NCBI GenBank assembly: GCA_008931825.1 | Contig: QXVZ01029387.1 | Span: 1-64,000 of the forward strand | Direction: 5' to 3' | Length of the DNA: 64,000 nt | Source: Phallusia fumigata | Taxonomy: Eukaryota > Chordata > Ascidiacea > Phlebobranchia > Ascidiidae | In this document: one piece after another, positions 37,641 through 50,530 of the stretch | Position numbering within the stretch: position 1 is the first letter of the stretch | Layout of the letters: the number at the start of each line of letters is the position of its first letter | The notes under the pieces: generated by a model | What the model was told of the DNA's origin: nothing | The model's database searches: none | Seen by the model: only the letters and a program-made list of their open reading frames with translations | Position numbers and translations under genes: made by a program

Positions 37641-39557
37641 TTGAATCGAGTTCACAGTGATCGTGGATGTGCAGATGCCCCCTTGGAGGGACAGATTCTG
37701 TGAGAACCATTTTTAGTTTTCTTTTGTTAGTTTGAGCAGTTTTTTATCAGTTTCAATACATAACAGCAGTGAAACAGCCAGCAAACAGTTTCGTCATCCA
37801 GGTTAGTGAGAAACTTTTGTGAAGGGTCACAGTAACAAACTCCTGTTGTCTATACTGGCTTCGTTAATTGTTGATCAATTTTACGTGACGCGGAGTCAGC
37901 AACACCCTAATTATACCAAGGCAGTGTGTAATCATTAAACTTTTTGGTTTATCGAAATGTTTAACAACGTTTCACTGCAACACTCCATGCGAATCTAGAG
38001 GCTCACTGGACTTTCGAGCCGTAATTACGTGTTTCCATATTGCTGTTATGTGGTTAGACGAACTCTTCTCGAAATCTTGCTGCACTCGGCATCAGTGACA
38101 AAGGTAAATGCAGAATAATGGCTTAGTTAAGAAGCTATTCATGGCTGTATGTAACGTTTTATCTGATTCCCGTAGAAGAGGAAAAGGACAACACTCTATT
38201 CAGTAGAAAAATCGAAAGTGAGCAGCAGTATTAAAAGGAATTCGAAAATAGTTTTGTTTGGCTCGATGATTTCATGTATATTAGGAAAAAAAAATGTATG
38301 CCTAAATTAAAGCAGTGATCCTGAAACGTTTTTTGATGTAACGCCTTTGGGAAAGTTGCACTATCGACGCACCAATGAAGGCGCTTATTATCAAAGTTGT
38401 ATTTATTGATGCAAAAAGACAAACGCCACAAAACGGATATATTGGCCTTAGGCGTCGCGACGCACAGTTTGAGAATAACGGTATTAGGGAACTTTCAAGG
38501 AAATCGCTTATGTTGTAGGGTCATAGGGTAGCTTGTTCTATTTAAAGCATATCTACTTTGATACTTGTAAAAGAAAACAAAGTTCAACGCTTGTTATACA
38601 AATGAAGTGAAATAAAAATTTTAAAATTAATTTAAAAAAATTGTAGTAGTCTATACCTGTTAACCGATCGTTTGGAATTAAAGTTGAGCAAGAAAGCATG
38701 TGTTTTAAATGCAGTGAGCAGAGGAGAACCCGGTCGGTCACAAATACACTAAGACAATTCAAGAAATTAGAACGCACCCGTTACGAATTACTAAAGACGC
38801 ACAGTGTCAACACTTTGAACAAAATCATAAATGCATGATACCAAGAATCGAATGGACTTCGCGGGGCCCGAGGCAAGAACATGTTTGCCGGACGTGCTTG
38901 AAAAGTCATCGCAATTTAACAAACGGTTGTTGCGTTTTAGCGGCAACACTAACCAAAGTTCTAGGACCTTGTAGAAAAGGCTGAAACTCAATTAATGTAT
39001 ACAGAAGGAGCAGGAAGTTTTACCCTTCTACTTTTCTGGTGAACAGCGCTAGAACGTAACTAACTTGATTTTGAAACTTTATTTAAATAACCACCGGTAA
39101 CGGAAAAATCAAGACTGAATAGTGACATTGACCGGGTTATTCAGCGAGTAATGTCGATTTATACGAAGAACTTTGCTTTTATGTCACATCTTTCCGTGAA
39201 TAATTGTCTACAATCAGAAAATGTTGTTTTTAGATATTGTAAAAAAGCAAGCTGTGGTAAGCACTGGGTTGCAACAAATAATCGGGAAAACGTCTACTAC
39301 GGCACAAATTTACTTTTCGGGTAAACAGTGACAAAACTTGACTAACGGATCCATAGGTAAAAAAATGTTTTTTTGTATGTATGTGAGGTGGCACTAGTAA
39401 CAGACACGTCAAAGCTGTACCGTCAACCAATAGTCACCTTGTTAGTCGACGAGCGATTTTCGATTTGGACGACAAACTTCGTTATTGATACCTTTACTTT
39501 TAGAATTGTAAACAAAGTATAAAACTGTTGTTACAGATTTCGTAGTAATAGGCAAAC
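37641..39557. other. Spacer and 5' flank of copy 5
   Basis: No gene seen. 37860-37935 resembles 49876-49965; 37974-38140 resembles 52735-52890; 38900-39080 resembles 20930-21120; 39253-39557 resembles 28610-28927. At 38317-38479 a short element with imperfect hAT-like ends (cagtgatcctgaaac ... gtttgagaataacgg) is possible, but the flanking 8 bases match poorly. Confidence 0.5.
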
Positions 39558-42500
39558 ATGTCATCCTTCGATGAGGCCATTTCTCATGTTGGATGGGGAA
39601 AATATCAAATTCGCAACATGGCCTGCTGTCATTTGATTCTTGTTCTGACGGCGCTTCCTGTTCTTTCCCCAATATTCATAGCTTACCCAATGCCATATAC
39701 GTGCAATCCTCATTCCAAACAGCAAGCTGAGAAGGTAAGTTCAAGATACTGTTCAATTCGTGCACAAAACATTTAGTCAGTAACGCAAGTACAACTTTTT
39801 TGTGACGTAGTTTTCAGGAGTATACCTGTTTGTATAAACCGAAAACCTTTTTTTTAATTTTTAAGCAAGTCTGCAATAATCGAGAACGTGTAGCATTCGT
39901 CTTTGTATTTCTATCGTCATTTATTGTGTTTACCACGAACAACATGTTACGTAACTCGGAATGCGAAGCGCTGGATGACCAGGCACAATTTAATCTTCTT
40001 TTCTAGCATCCGAACTTTCCGGATTTGGTTAATGCAACACATCCATTATTTGTCACACGGACCGCACGAATCATAGCCTTAAGCCATAGTTATTTACTTT
40101 AAACGCCTTTTCATCCTATGAAATTCTTAACCGAGTAAAACGCGGAAGGCCCTTTCCTATACCGCGATTTTTCCGCTATCGAATTAGACAGACAGAGATC
40201 GAACTTAATCAACCGGACTGATCTGCTCGCCTAGTCAATGTAATTCCAGTGTATTCTGCCTTAATAATCAACTAGAGTTTATCTTTCTATTCATTGAACG
40301 CATGTTCGTTATTTCATTGTAAGTACCGTTGTATGCCTTTTCTAATGTTAATAGAAACCAGTAGGCCTATTTACTAATGCACTGCTTGTATTGAAGTCAT
40401 TATCTGAGACATAAAAACCCTACAAACGTACCTACTATAGTTTAAGTTTACTGGTTCCAATGAGCAGTGTGCTTAATGTCATATGTTTTAACTTGTACCC
40501 TCGTTGAAGAATTAGTTCTGAATTACGGAAAACAGCACCCTAATGTCTATGCTATGCTTAGATTTGCAACATCACTTTTAACGAAAATCAGACAAGACTC
40601 CTCATTCCACCAAAAGTCGATTCAACAGATTTAGATCAGTGCGAACAGTAAGTTTCAAAGCTATGATTACAGACCCTTACACAGAATGATTAATAAACCA
40701 CCTAGAACAAAGACCTTTTGTAAACCTTGAGAGCTAAAATCGCTGGAAAATAGGATTGCCAACTCTGTTAAGCTACAACAAAGGACATGAAAACTTAATT
40801 GATATTTTATCTCGTCGCGAAGACACACTTTTACTCAATGTTTTGATCTATTAATGACAAAAAATATTGGCAATACTATTTCAAGTTTTCTCACAGAGAT
40901 TTCATCCATAACAAATTACGGCTCGATTTTGTGAAGGGCCTCATCACTACCTTGTTGTGTACTACGCTAAATTTGTTTTGGTCCTTCGAGTTTTACTTCA
41001 GAAATTTAACCTAAAATCAAAACGATTTTAATATAAAGGACAAATAGTGGTATTTCAATTCTCAAAAAGGACGGTTGGCAACCCTACTGAAAAAGCAAAT
41101 TTAGTAACTTAAGAACTCACTGTGCCTTCGTTTAACCTCAAATTTTAATATACAATTTATATTTATTCATTGATTTACAGATTTACAAACCCATTTCCGC
41201 CCAATGTGACTGCAACAAATTGCGCGTTTTGGGAAAATGGTCAAACAGTTAACTTCAATCAGGTCTCATCAATTATCCTTATTGTGCAAAAAGATTTTTT
41301 TTATCTCAAAGTATTTTTTCAGACAATTGGTTGCTCTGAATTCGCCTTTACCAGCGATGGAACTGTTCAGAGCTCAATTATTTCCCAGTATGAAATGATT
41401 TGCAGCAAATCGTGGTACAACTATCTTCTCCAATCTCTTTTCATGGTTGGTGTGTTTTCCAATGGTTTGGTGCTGGGAAAAGCGTCTGACAGGTAAATCA
41501 CCTCTTGGAGGCAAACTTAGGTACATCTAATTCTACCAGCTTTTTTTAACTGAAATCGTTTCTGGACAGAATCGGAAGAAGGAAGGTTCTTCTTATAATG
41601 AGCATCGGAACAATAATATCCAGTTTCGCCATTATGTTTGCCAACACGTTTCCACTCTATGCTGCTCTAAGAACTGTAGTTAGATTCTTCTGTTTTATTT
41701 CACCCACTTCATTAGTACTAGGTATGTAAAACAAAAATTATGTGCCAACATTTCCGTTTACCAAGGCGTAGATAGGCTCTCGGTCGTGGGTTTGAATCCC
41801 ATTAGGCTAGATTTTTTTCAGTTTCACAACACAAATACAGCCTCAGTATTAACATTTTTGCGCCAAATACAATGTTGTTTCTTAGTTTGGCGACAGCCTG
41901 TACTTGCTAAACCAACCACTTAACTATTGAACTGTACGTTTTGGATCAGGGCCTTTAAGAAAAATCTTACAATGGGGGTTTCAACCCAATTTGGGGCCCT
42001 ATACTTGCAAAATTATTTAAAAATAAAAACACAAGTGCAGACTGATTAACGATTTATTTTGCGTTAAACTAATTTCAAAACGATGGAATTACACCACAGG
42101 ATCTTGGTCTACACATGTTAACACTTTTTTGCGTTGCCTCGGTCAAGGACCTATCCATAGCTTTAGAGCCCGGATAAAATGTACCTGCTGGTGTTCGTTT
42201 CAAATTTTGTTTTACTTTGTAATAATTACGTTCAATAACCTAATCCTGTTTTTATTACAACAGTTACGGAAACAACCAGGACGAACAGAAGGGCGTTGGT
42301 TACCAATGTTTGCGGCTGTGGTTTTTCAATTGGCTTAGTCGTCCTCGCAGCTATCGCCTACTTCATTAAATATTGGCAAACACTGCAAGTAGTGACATGC
42401 ATTATGTTCACTGGATGTCTTATCATATGGTGGTGAGCAAAATTTTCAGCAAATTGTCGCCAGTAAGATATTTATTTTGGTTATACCACCGAAAAATTAA

Positions 42501-44201
42501 ATTTAATTGTGTGCATTAGAAGCAAAAAGCTGTACTAGGTAAAATTTTACTATCTCTTAAAACACACACGTTACATTTTCTCGTTTGAAACATGTGTAGG
42601 TTTTTCGACGAATCTCCGCGGTGGTTGGCTGCAAGAGGCAGATGGGAGGAAGCCATGAACATCCTGGAAAAAATAGCAAAGATAAACAAAATTGAAAACC
42701 AAGATCCATTGCTAACGTAGATTTGTTAATTGCACATCACTTTAAATTTTCATCAACATTTGCGTTTTTCAGAGTTAAAGAATCGTTAATAGCTGACTCA
42801 GTAGGTTCGGGAGAAACGCCCTTAAATTTGGGAATGACTGACACGCTTCGAACCCCGCAACTAAGAAAGTTGACATTGGTGTTGACTTATTGCTGGTAAA
42901 AGTTAGACCTTAGTAAAAAACTTTTGTCAGTTAAATTTGTTTTCTAATTTGTCCTTGTTAAGTAAAACTGCACATCATAAAATACAGATTTCTAAACAGA
43001 TTGAACCAAATTATATCTATGTTGTTTTAAGGTTTGCCACATCATGTGCATTTTACGGTTTGACTCTGAATGTGGCCAGTGTGGGAGGAAATATATATCT
43101 GACTTCATTGTTAATGGGCTTGATGACAGTTCCAGCTTATCCACTTGCCTTGTACTTGTGTCAGAAAGTGGGAAGGCGATTTGTCATCTCAACCTCTTTC
43201 TTTCTCGCAGGATTGTTTTGCGTTTCCATGTATTTTATCCCATCAGGTAAACAGTGTTAAGAATCAAGATGCTAAATGGGCTAATTGTTGCATTGAGAGA
43301 TGGTGATAATTTTACTCGAGAAATTATTTAGAACAGTAGGTTATATCTTACCCAGAGTTGAAAGCACTTCACATTACAATGTTCCTGATGGGCCGAATGT
43401 TTACTCTTATTCCGTTCAGTACGCTTTACCTCTACGCTATTGAACTCAACCCAACAGTAATTAGGTACGTAAGTATATCACGGCCTGAAAACTTGAAGTA
43501 TTTCGATGACCTTTTGAAAAGTCAATGTCCAAACGCAGGTTTATTTCGTGAGGTTTTTAACCTTTTGTTAAAAAATTTTAATCTTTTTGTACCGTCAAAA
43601 GCATGTAGCCTACGTTTGACTTCTATAGTCACCTATCGATAAAACAAATCTCTGGAAATAAAACCTCTGCGGTTTATAGGTCGACAGCAGTGAACTATGG
43701 CAGTTCGTTAGCGCGAGTGGGAGCAATTGTTGCTCCAGCCATCGCAATGACGAATTTGGTTCATCCGACCCTACCCTTCATCATGTTTGGTTGTATTACT
43801 GTGTTTGCAGGTAAATGATGTGAAGTAAAAAGACTTAAAAGATACGACATAGTAAAAAATCAGTAAATTAGAAATAAAAAAAGTCATGTGAGAAGCATAC
43901 AGTGTCGTAGTAAAGAGTCAATGTTTCGTTTTTATTATCTAGAGAAAAAGTTTTTTGTTTTTGACATGGATTTTAACATTTGCAAATATTCTAGTGTTCA
44001 ATGCCATGTTGTGGATACCCAAAATTCGACTTTTCAACTTTTTATGGTTGGTACTTTTTAAACATGAACATTTTTGGTGTAGGAATATTGATTCTGCTGC
44101 TGCCTGAAACGAGAAAAGTTGCGATGTTTGAAACATTCGAAGAATCTGAAAGATTTTTGGCTGACAACGCAGGACCTCTGGAAAAACTACTTTGTGGATA
44201 A
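39558..44201 (+). CDS. SLC22-type organic ion transporter, copy 5
   Basis: Twelve exons in phase: 39558-39734, 40562-40647, 41181-41262, 41323-41492, 41570-41721, 42264-42432, 42600-42716, 42773-42895, 43032-43246, 43356-43464, 43680-43810 and 44083-44201, giving 549 residues. All family motifs are present (GKASDRIGRRK, DESPRWLAARGR, LRTPQLRKLTL, ELNPTVIR, LLPETRK). Exon 5 reads T-V-V-R-F-F where every other copy has T-V-V/I-G-F-F, putting an Arg in a conserved Gly position of a membrane span. Exon 1 has lost several residues otherwise shared (P-V-L-S-P for H-V-L-S-H). The gene is open throughout, but these changes hint at altered function or the start of decay. Convergent with the minus-strand gene at 45445. 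Confidence 0.88.
41765..41815 (+). repeat. tRNA-derived fragment (SINE-like) in intron 5
   Basis: Contains a complete tRNA T-arm: the variable-loop form cggtc, then gtggg-tttgaat-cccat, which folds into a 5-bp stem with a 7-base loop and is a good B box. An anticodon arm and acceptor stem are not convincingly present, so it is a SINE or tRNA relic rather than a tRNA gene. Confidence 0.4.
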
Positions 44202-45444
44202 CTAAGCTTCACTTTTACTATAACTACGAATTTTATCCGATCAACTAGCGGAAAGGAAAACAACTTGGAGATTTAGGCACAAAACTCAATGTAACTGGTA
44301 TTTGTAATGTTTCTTGCTTTTTACATCATCAATAACAATCAAAAGGATTTCTTTTATTTTCATTTTTTTTCTGGGGTGCATTATGATCTCTCTGGATTAT
44401 CTTTTCGATGGCACCTTAAATACAATTTTAAGGAATCAATAGCATTGCTCCTGTCGGTGCGTGAAGTGTTTATCCCGCATGTCAGCAACGGTCGAATAGC
44501 CTGCAAATTACCACTGCTGTTCAATCAATTAACAACTTTTATGTGCATTATCACTTTTTGCACCAAAACGACGTTTTTGTTTATTGAGCCTAAATTACAA
44601 TTAAACTCCCTCTAGTGCAAAAAAGACCTAAACGATGTGCGGCAAACGAAAATTGCCACAAACTTATTGTCAGATCATTTCCCAAGCATATTAGGCGATT
44701 ATTTGTAATTTCGAAGCCTGCAGGTGAGGTTACACCGAATTTTCAGTTGGCGGGCTTGTTTTTTTTTGTGATCACAAGTGTGCCGCCGTTATTCAATGAT
44801 GCGCGTGCTGCTAAAGCCGGCCTGCATAAAAGCTTCAGCAAAAATTCCCAAACTGAATATGCGCATGCATGAGTTTAGGATTAATAGAACACAGGTGGAA
44901 AACATGTCGATGGTCTGGTCTAGTCTTAAGTGATCGGTCGCGTCTTGTTTTGGCTTTGCGAGATTTCTAGCAACGATATTTTATGCATTTATCATCGTGC
45001 ATCATCAAAAAATTTTCTTGTCGATCCCATGCGGTGAAAAGTTGGCCACCTCTTCATTACGAGTACAGTTGCATCACGAAGAATTGAGCAGTTTCAGTTT
45101 TTTCATTAATGACGTTCAGAAACTCAACTTCAGTTTGAATTTTAACCACATTAAGTCAGATTTTGCTGATTTCTTTTGAATCGGTAAATTCTTGAAGTAA
45201 ACAACACTGTTTTTGTCGCATTGGTATTCAACACTGTTTTTGTCGCTGTGTGCAAGCATTTTGTAACATTCCCTTTCGAGTAAACTAAGTTGTAATTGCT
45301 GTAAAAATGGTTTTCTACAAGCATATTATTTGAACAGTTGTTTGACTAACTTTTCTTTATTTGACTATTAATTGTTCGACAGACATCGACAGAAATTAGC
45401 ACAACGTATACGCACATCGTAAGTTGTAATACTATGTGTTTCGT
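44202..45444. other. Spacer between convergent SLC22 genes
   Basis: No gene. 44280-44880 resembles the 3' flanks of copies 3 and 4. Both flanking genes end into this stretch. Confidence 0.5.
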
Positions 45445-48400
45445 CTACATCGTGACCTTTTGTCGACAAAACAATCTTTTTAAAGGTCCAACGTTATCAG
45501 CAAGAAATTCTTCGGCTTCTTCTAATGTTTCACACATTGAAGCCTTTCTTGTTTCAGGCAGAAGCAAAATTAAGATTCCTGAAAACATTGGCAGGTTAGG
45601 AGTTGAGGTTGAATACACCGTTCATGGCAATAAATATTTGCACTGAAGACATGTACTAGGCGATATACCATCCGTATTGAACATTTCAATATCTTCAATC
45701 TTTCGGTACTTGCCAATACCACCATTGAAAGAATAAAACCCGCAAACTTTCCTGATCTTACAACAACAGAAACGAACGGCACAGCAGCAAACGTTGATAA
45801 GTTATTTAGTTGTTGTGTACTGTTATACCAGGTACCAGGTAATAAAGAAAAACTATGTGCTCGCTTTTAGGCTTTTATAGGAAAGTAAAATTTCTCTTAC
45901 AAAAAGTTAGTGCAGTTATCTCATTTTTGATGGGACAAAAACTAGCAAATGAACATGAACAATATAGTAGAGAACTAAACTACAATAACAGTCATTTACC
46001 TGCAAATATAGCAATGAAACCAAACATGATAAAAGGTAAGGTGGGATGTACGAGTCTCGTCATAGCAATAGCTGGAGCAACAATCGCACCGACACGGGCC
46101 AACGAGCTGCCATAATTTACTGCAGTGGATCTACATCAAAAGCGTTGCAGGTAAACAAGTTGAGCATTGGTTAAATCAGCACATACACTTTTCTGTTTGC
46201 TAAGTTGGCCTTGCAATTTACAACCATCCATTTTGTGTTTAGCAGGCAGGAACTCATGCTTTCAAGAAAACGGTATGTTCTGTGGTTATGTCGACAAGAG
46301 CTTCCGATCGATTCATTTGCGTGCGTTAACGGTTTTGCTAGACCGCTTTTCACCTATCGTTCCATCCGTTGAAAACCATATACAAGGTTTTTCACGCAGG
46401 TAAATCGACCAGGATTCTTGTTAACACAACCACTTTTGAGATTGGTCGTTAAGTGCGTTTTTGACATTTAACACAGCGAGTTACAGAGATTTCATTGGCA
46501 TTTTTTGCTATAAGATTCGCAAATTCACCTAATTACAGTTGGGTTAAGTTCAATAGTGTAGACGTAGAGCGTGCTGAAAGGAATGAGAGTGCAAACTCGA
46601 CCCATCAGGAACATTGTAATGTGAAGTGCCCGTAATCCTGGTGAAAATAAAAAAGCATATAAAATGAAGTCCATCGTATTGATTCAGTCAACAAAACATC
46701 CTGGAATACACTTTTGAAATCAATTAACACATCATTATGTACCTGATGGGATGAAATACATGGAAATGCAAAACAATCCTGCGAGAAAGAAAGAGGTTGA
46801 GATGACAAATCGCCTTCCCACTGTTTGACACAAGTACAAGGCAAGCGGATAAGCTGGAACTGCCATTAAGCCCATTAGCAATGAAGTCAAATATATATTT
46901 CCTCCCACACTGGCCACATTTAGAGTCAAACCGTAAAATGCACATGATGCGGCAAACCTGCAAACAAACTTCGTCATAGTTTTTGGTTTAATAACCCTAC
47001 CTCCAATGCATTGAAATCGACGTCATTCGCTGTTTCGAATGCTGCAATTTAACAAAAATCATTCTTCCAAAAAACGAAAGATGAGCATTACTTATACCAG
47101 CCACCTACAATGTGAAGTGCCATTGGAATGTTGTTTGAAAAAAATACGCAAGAAAAATTGTTTTTTACCAGCAATATGTCATCACCAAAGTCAGCTCTCT
47201 AAGCTGTGGTGTTCGAAGCGTGTCAGTCATTCCCAGATTGGAAGGCTTTAAATCTTCTCTTGGGTTGTTTATCAAACTGTCTTTAAATCTGTAAAAAAAC
47301 TATAATGACTACTGAATTATCGCAAAACACAAAAACTGTGTTTTCGTACGTAAGCAGTGATTCTGGAGTATCAATCTTATTGAACTTAACAATTTTTTCA
47401 AGGATTTTCACGGCTTCCGTCTTTTTGCCTCTTGTAGCCAACCAGCGCGGAGATTCGTCAAAAATCCTAAAAATCAATTTTGAGACAAGACCATGAAAAA
47501 CAACACACAGATAATATTCATGGCAAAAGTTTTTATCAACAACAAAAGACAGGCCATAATGAGGCGTGTCTTATACTGCAGAAGGGTTAAAACTATTAGT
47601 GATGCACTAAACACGTATAAAAAGTTCAGGCCGACACCAAATGTTTGCGAAGCTACATAAAATGTTCTGGTGAATGTTTTTGAGAAAATAACAGGTGGGA
47701 AATGATATAGAGGTAGTGTTTGACACTTCTAAACACCTTGCGTTTTGTTAGGTCAGTTGACCAACCCAAAGCGTTGTTTTCCCACATGAGAAAAGTTCGG
47801 GCTAAAGTTGACTCACCACCAAACAAGCAGGCAGCCACTGAACGCAAGGCTTGTTACTATTTGCAGGGTTTGCCAGTGTTTGACAAAGTAAGCGACAAGT
47901 ACCAAAACGATTGTTCCACATGAAAAACCAAATGTACCAACTTTTGTCATCAACGCTCTTCGGTTAGTCCGAGTTGTTTCATTACCTGTGTGTAAGAAGG
48001 CAGCATCAACGCTAATGAATAATTTGTATGCAGCTTTTAAACCAATAACTGCGAAAAAAGCTGCACTGACATTACCTAAAACAAATGAAGTGGGCCCAAT
48101 AAAACAGAAAAATCCGATCACAGTTCTTAGAGCAGCATAGAGTGGAAAGGAATTAGCAAACGTAATGACAAAACTGAATATTAGTGTTCCGATGCTCATA
48201 ATTAGAAGAACTTTTTTTCTTCCGATTCTGCAAAATACAACAGACCAAAACTCGTATTAACGTATGTAGTATAATTTATTGAACGAGCTTACTATGAACG
48301 TCACAATGCTCGGTTTTTAAATCATCGAAAATTAAGCGGTTTTAATGTCAGACCAGGCATCTTTCAACATTTTTGAAATGTTAAAACCACAGTGTTCTTG

Positions 48401-49420
48401 CTAAAAACAGTCTAGGCCAGGCCGTCTCCGAACATTGAGTATAAGCCAACGATTGCTACCTGTCCGAGGCTTTTCCCAGCACCAAGCCATTAGCGAAAAC
48501 ACCCAACATGAAAAGGGATTGCAAAAGATAGTTGTACCACGATTTGGTGCAAATCATTTCATACTGGGAAATAATTGAGCTCTGCACGGTTCCATCGCTT
48601 GTAAACAAATGACTCGTACAATCGCTCGTCTGAAGGCAAATTTTTAGGTTAACTCTGTGCATCAGAACAATATGCATTTACTTGAAACGAAACTAGAGCG
48701 CAAACCCGGTTGGAAATAAGTCTTTGGTCGTATTCCCAAAATGCACAGTCAATTGAAGACAAGTTGACAGAAAACGGATTTGAGTATCTGAAAAACAAAT
48801 GTCATGTAGGTATGGCTTAGTAAATCAGCTGGTAATTATGACAGGAAAACTGAAATGCAGAGAAATTCGCTAAAGTTTGTGCACTATTTTCGCGGTAGGA
48901 TTGTTAAAAATACTTAGCTATGACTCAAGCCTAAACTTTGTTGTAAGTCTATGTACTGTTTGCAATGATCCAGTTTGGTTGAATCGACTCTAGTTGGAAT
49001 CAGGAGTCTTGTCTGATTTTCGTTCAAAGATACGTTGCAAATCTAAAAATAGTGGCTTTTTTCTAAAACCTTTTCTAAAAAAGTAGATGAAAAGATTGCT
49101 TGCTGTTTTTTAAGACAAAAAGTTCTTTTTTAATTTTTTACAAAAAACAAGCATTATAGGCCCTAATGATATTTTCATGAGAATATGCGTTTATATTTGT
49201 TTTAATTCAAGACTTGGCAATCTAATGACAATTTAACACTTACCTTTTCAGCTAGTCGTTTCGGTTCAGGGTTACACGCGAACGGCATTGGGTAAGCTAT
49301 GAATATGTGCGAGAGTACATGAAGTGCCGATAAAGCGTTGTTTATGTGGCAAAGCGCAATGTTGCGAATTTGATACCTCCCCCAACCTATATGATGAATA
49401 ATCTCGTCAAACGAAGACAT
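45445..49420 (-). CDS. SLC22-type transporter, minus-strand paralogue
   Basis: Twelve exons on the minus strand: 49244-49420, 48957-49042, about 48707-48787, 48460-48629, 48076-48227, 47817-47985, 47350-47466, 47169-47288, 46743-46957, 46529-46637, 46000-46130 and 45445-45578, giving about 553 residues ending in a TAG. Same exon/intron plan as the plus copies: MSSFDEIIHHIGWGRYQIRN start, GKASDRIGRKKV, FDESPRWLATRGKK, LRTPQLRELTL, ELNPTVIR, LLPETRK. Most exons differ from the plus copies at about 30% of bases (exon 6 by eye), but exon 9 differs at only about 5%. Exon 8 is one codon shorter. The exon 3 donor is the one junction where my count is uncertain by one base, so the frame there should be verified; everything else is open. 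It is the only surviving minus-strand member of the cluster. Confidence 0.82.
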
Positions 49421-49827
49421 GCTACTAACTTTCTTTTAATTAGTCTGCCCTAATTAATGACACAACAAAAAATATTTTGAAAGTCATTATTCAAGCAAAT
49501 TTCGGTACCTTAAGTTTAGCCTGTTTTTACATGTATCACGCCCCCTCACTTAATGATAAGGACACTTGGCCTGTCGAGTCTGCCCAGAATGAAGAACACA
49601 GAAATGATTGCAACCAACTTTACCCTGCAAAAAGAAAAAAGGCGTCTAGAGTCTAGCCCTACAAAAAACTTAGGCATACTACTTGGGACTGGGAAGATGG
49701 CTTTGTTCCCAGCATTTTGCGTGAAATGCATTGAGGATCTGAAAACCTTAAAGACGCATTTTTCTTTGTGTAAGCGGCCTTTTTACCAGTTTGAGTATCT
49801 TGCAGCAGTGCAATAACCAGCTATTAG
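49421..49827. other. 5' flank of the minus-strand SLC22 gene
   Basis: No gene. 49605-49760 recurs as 35495-35655. An acceptor-like gggcag lies about 27 bases 5' of the minus-strand ATG. Confidence 0.5.
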
Positions 49828-50016
49828 TTATCCAAGTTTAAAGACATTTTTTTCTGGAGAATAAACTCTTGGTGCCTTCGTTGTAAAATAATTTCCCGTG
49901 ACGAAAAGAGTCAGCACACCTACTAAGTATATAAGACACCCTACTATAACCAAACCAAGGCAATGTGTTCCAAATCCTCGGCGACTTGGATATGTACAGC
50001 ACGGATCGTCGTACAA
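49828..50016 (-). CDS. Possible single-span membrane protein exon
   Basis: A minus-strand frame of 62 codons encodes a short Cys/Arg-rich segment (C-C-T-Y-P-S-R-R), a strongly hydrophobic span of about 20 residues (from L-G-L-V-I-V-G to L-F-V-T), and a charged tail ending in a stop. A diverged homologue of part of it lies at 37860-37935, so this block belongs to the duplicated unit. I do not recognise the family, and no convincing upstream exon was found. It could be the last exon of a small gene, a relic, or chance. Confidence 0.25.
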   Translation of the reverse strand: MYDDPCCTYPSRRGFGTHCLGLVIVGCLIYLVGVLTLFVTGNYFTTKAPRVYSPEKNVFKLG

Positions 50017-50049
50017 AAAAAATCCAGCTATATCTCTTTACCTCGTTTC

Positions 50050-50530
50050 ACTGAAAAGGCCCGAAAAATTTGATACCGGTGTACGGGAACGTGGTGGCTC
50101 GTTTGATCATCCCATGTGTGTCTATTTGAATGTGCTCATGTTTTCCTTTTAAATCAAGCTTCTCAATAAGCTTTGTGTGAGAAAAGGTTGGATCTGATAT
50201 AATGACAAGAACAGCATAGGACTTTACTTCTCTGCCATTGGCTACAAACTTTACAGGAATGACACTCATACAAGCATTGCTTCCATTCTTCAGTGTTTTG
50301 CAACAAACCTTTTTTGTAGAAGGTGCATTACTTTATTGTTTGCTTCAGAACTTCTTGAAATCATGCAATAGTGACTTTCTCCCACAGAACATTCAACAGC
50401 TTCCTTGAACTGTTTTGCTATGTATTCTGATAGCGGAACAATCACTTTAGTACTAACTTCTTAAATTGGGTCTGTGAGGGCCCTCTGTTTACCTTGGTTA
50501 CAACTAAGTAAACAAAAATCTTCTTGGGTT
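50050..50530 (-). mobile_element. BEL/Pao-like LTR element fossil (protease part)
   Basis: On the minus strand, short coding-like blocks resemble the aspartic-protease region (DUF1758 type) of BEL/Pao retrotransposons: I-P-V-K-x-x-A-N-G-R-E-V, then S-Y-A-V-L, then I-E-K-L-D-L-K-G-K. Only this part is recognised; no LTRs, RT or integrase are seen. It is broken and old-looking. The assignment rests on a short similarity read by eye. Confidence 0.4.

Noticed and set aside
38317-38479. Possible short hAT element
   Set aside because: Ends match only partly and flanking 8 bases match poorly; not listed as a separate element.
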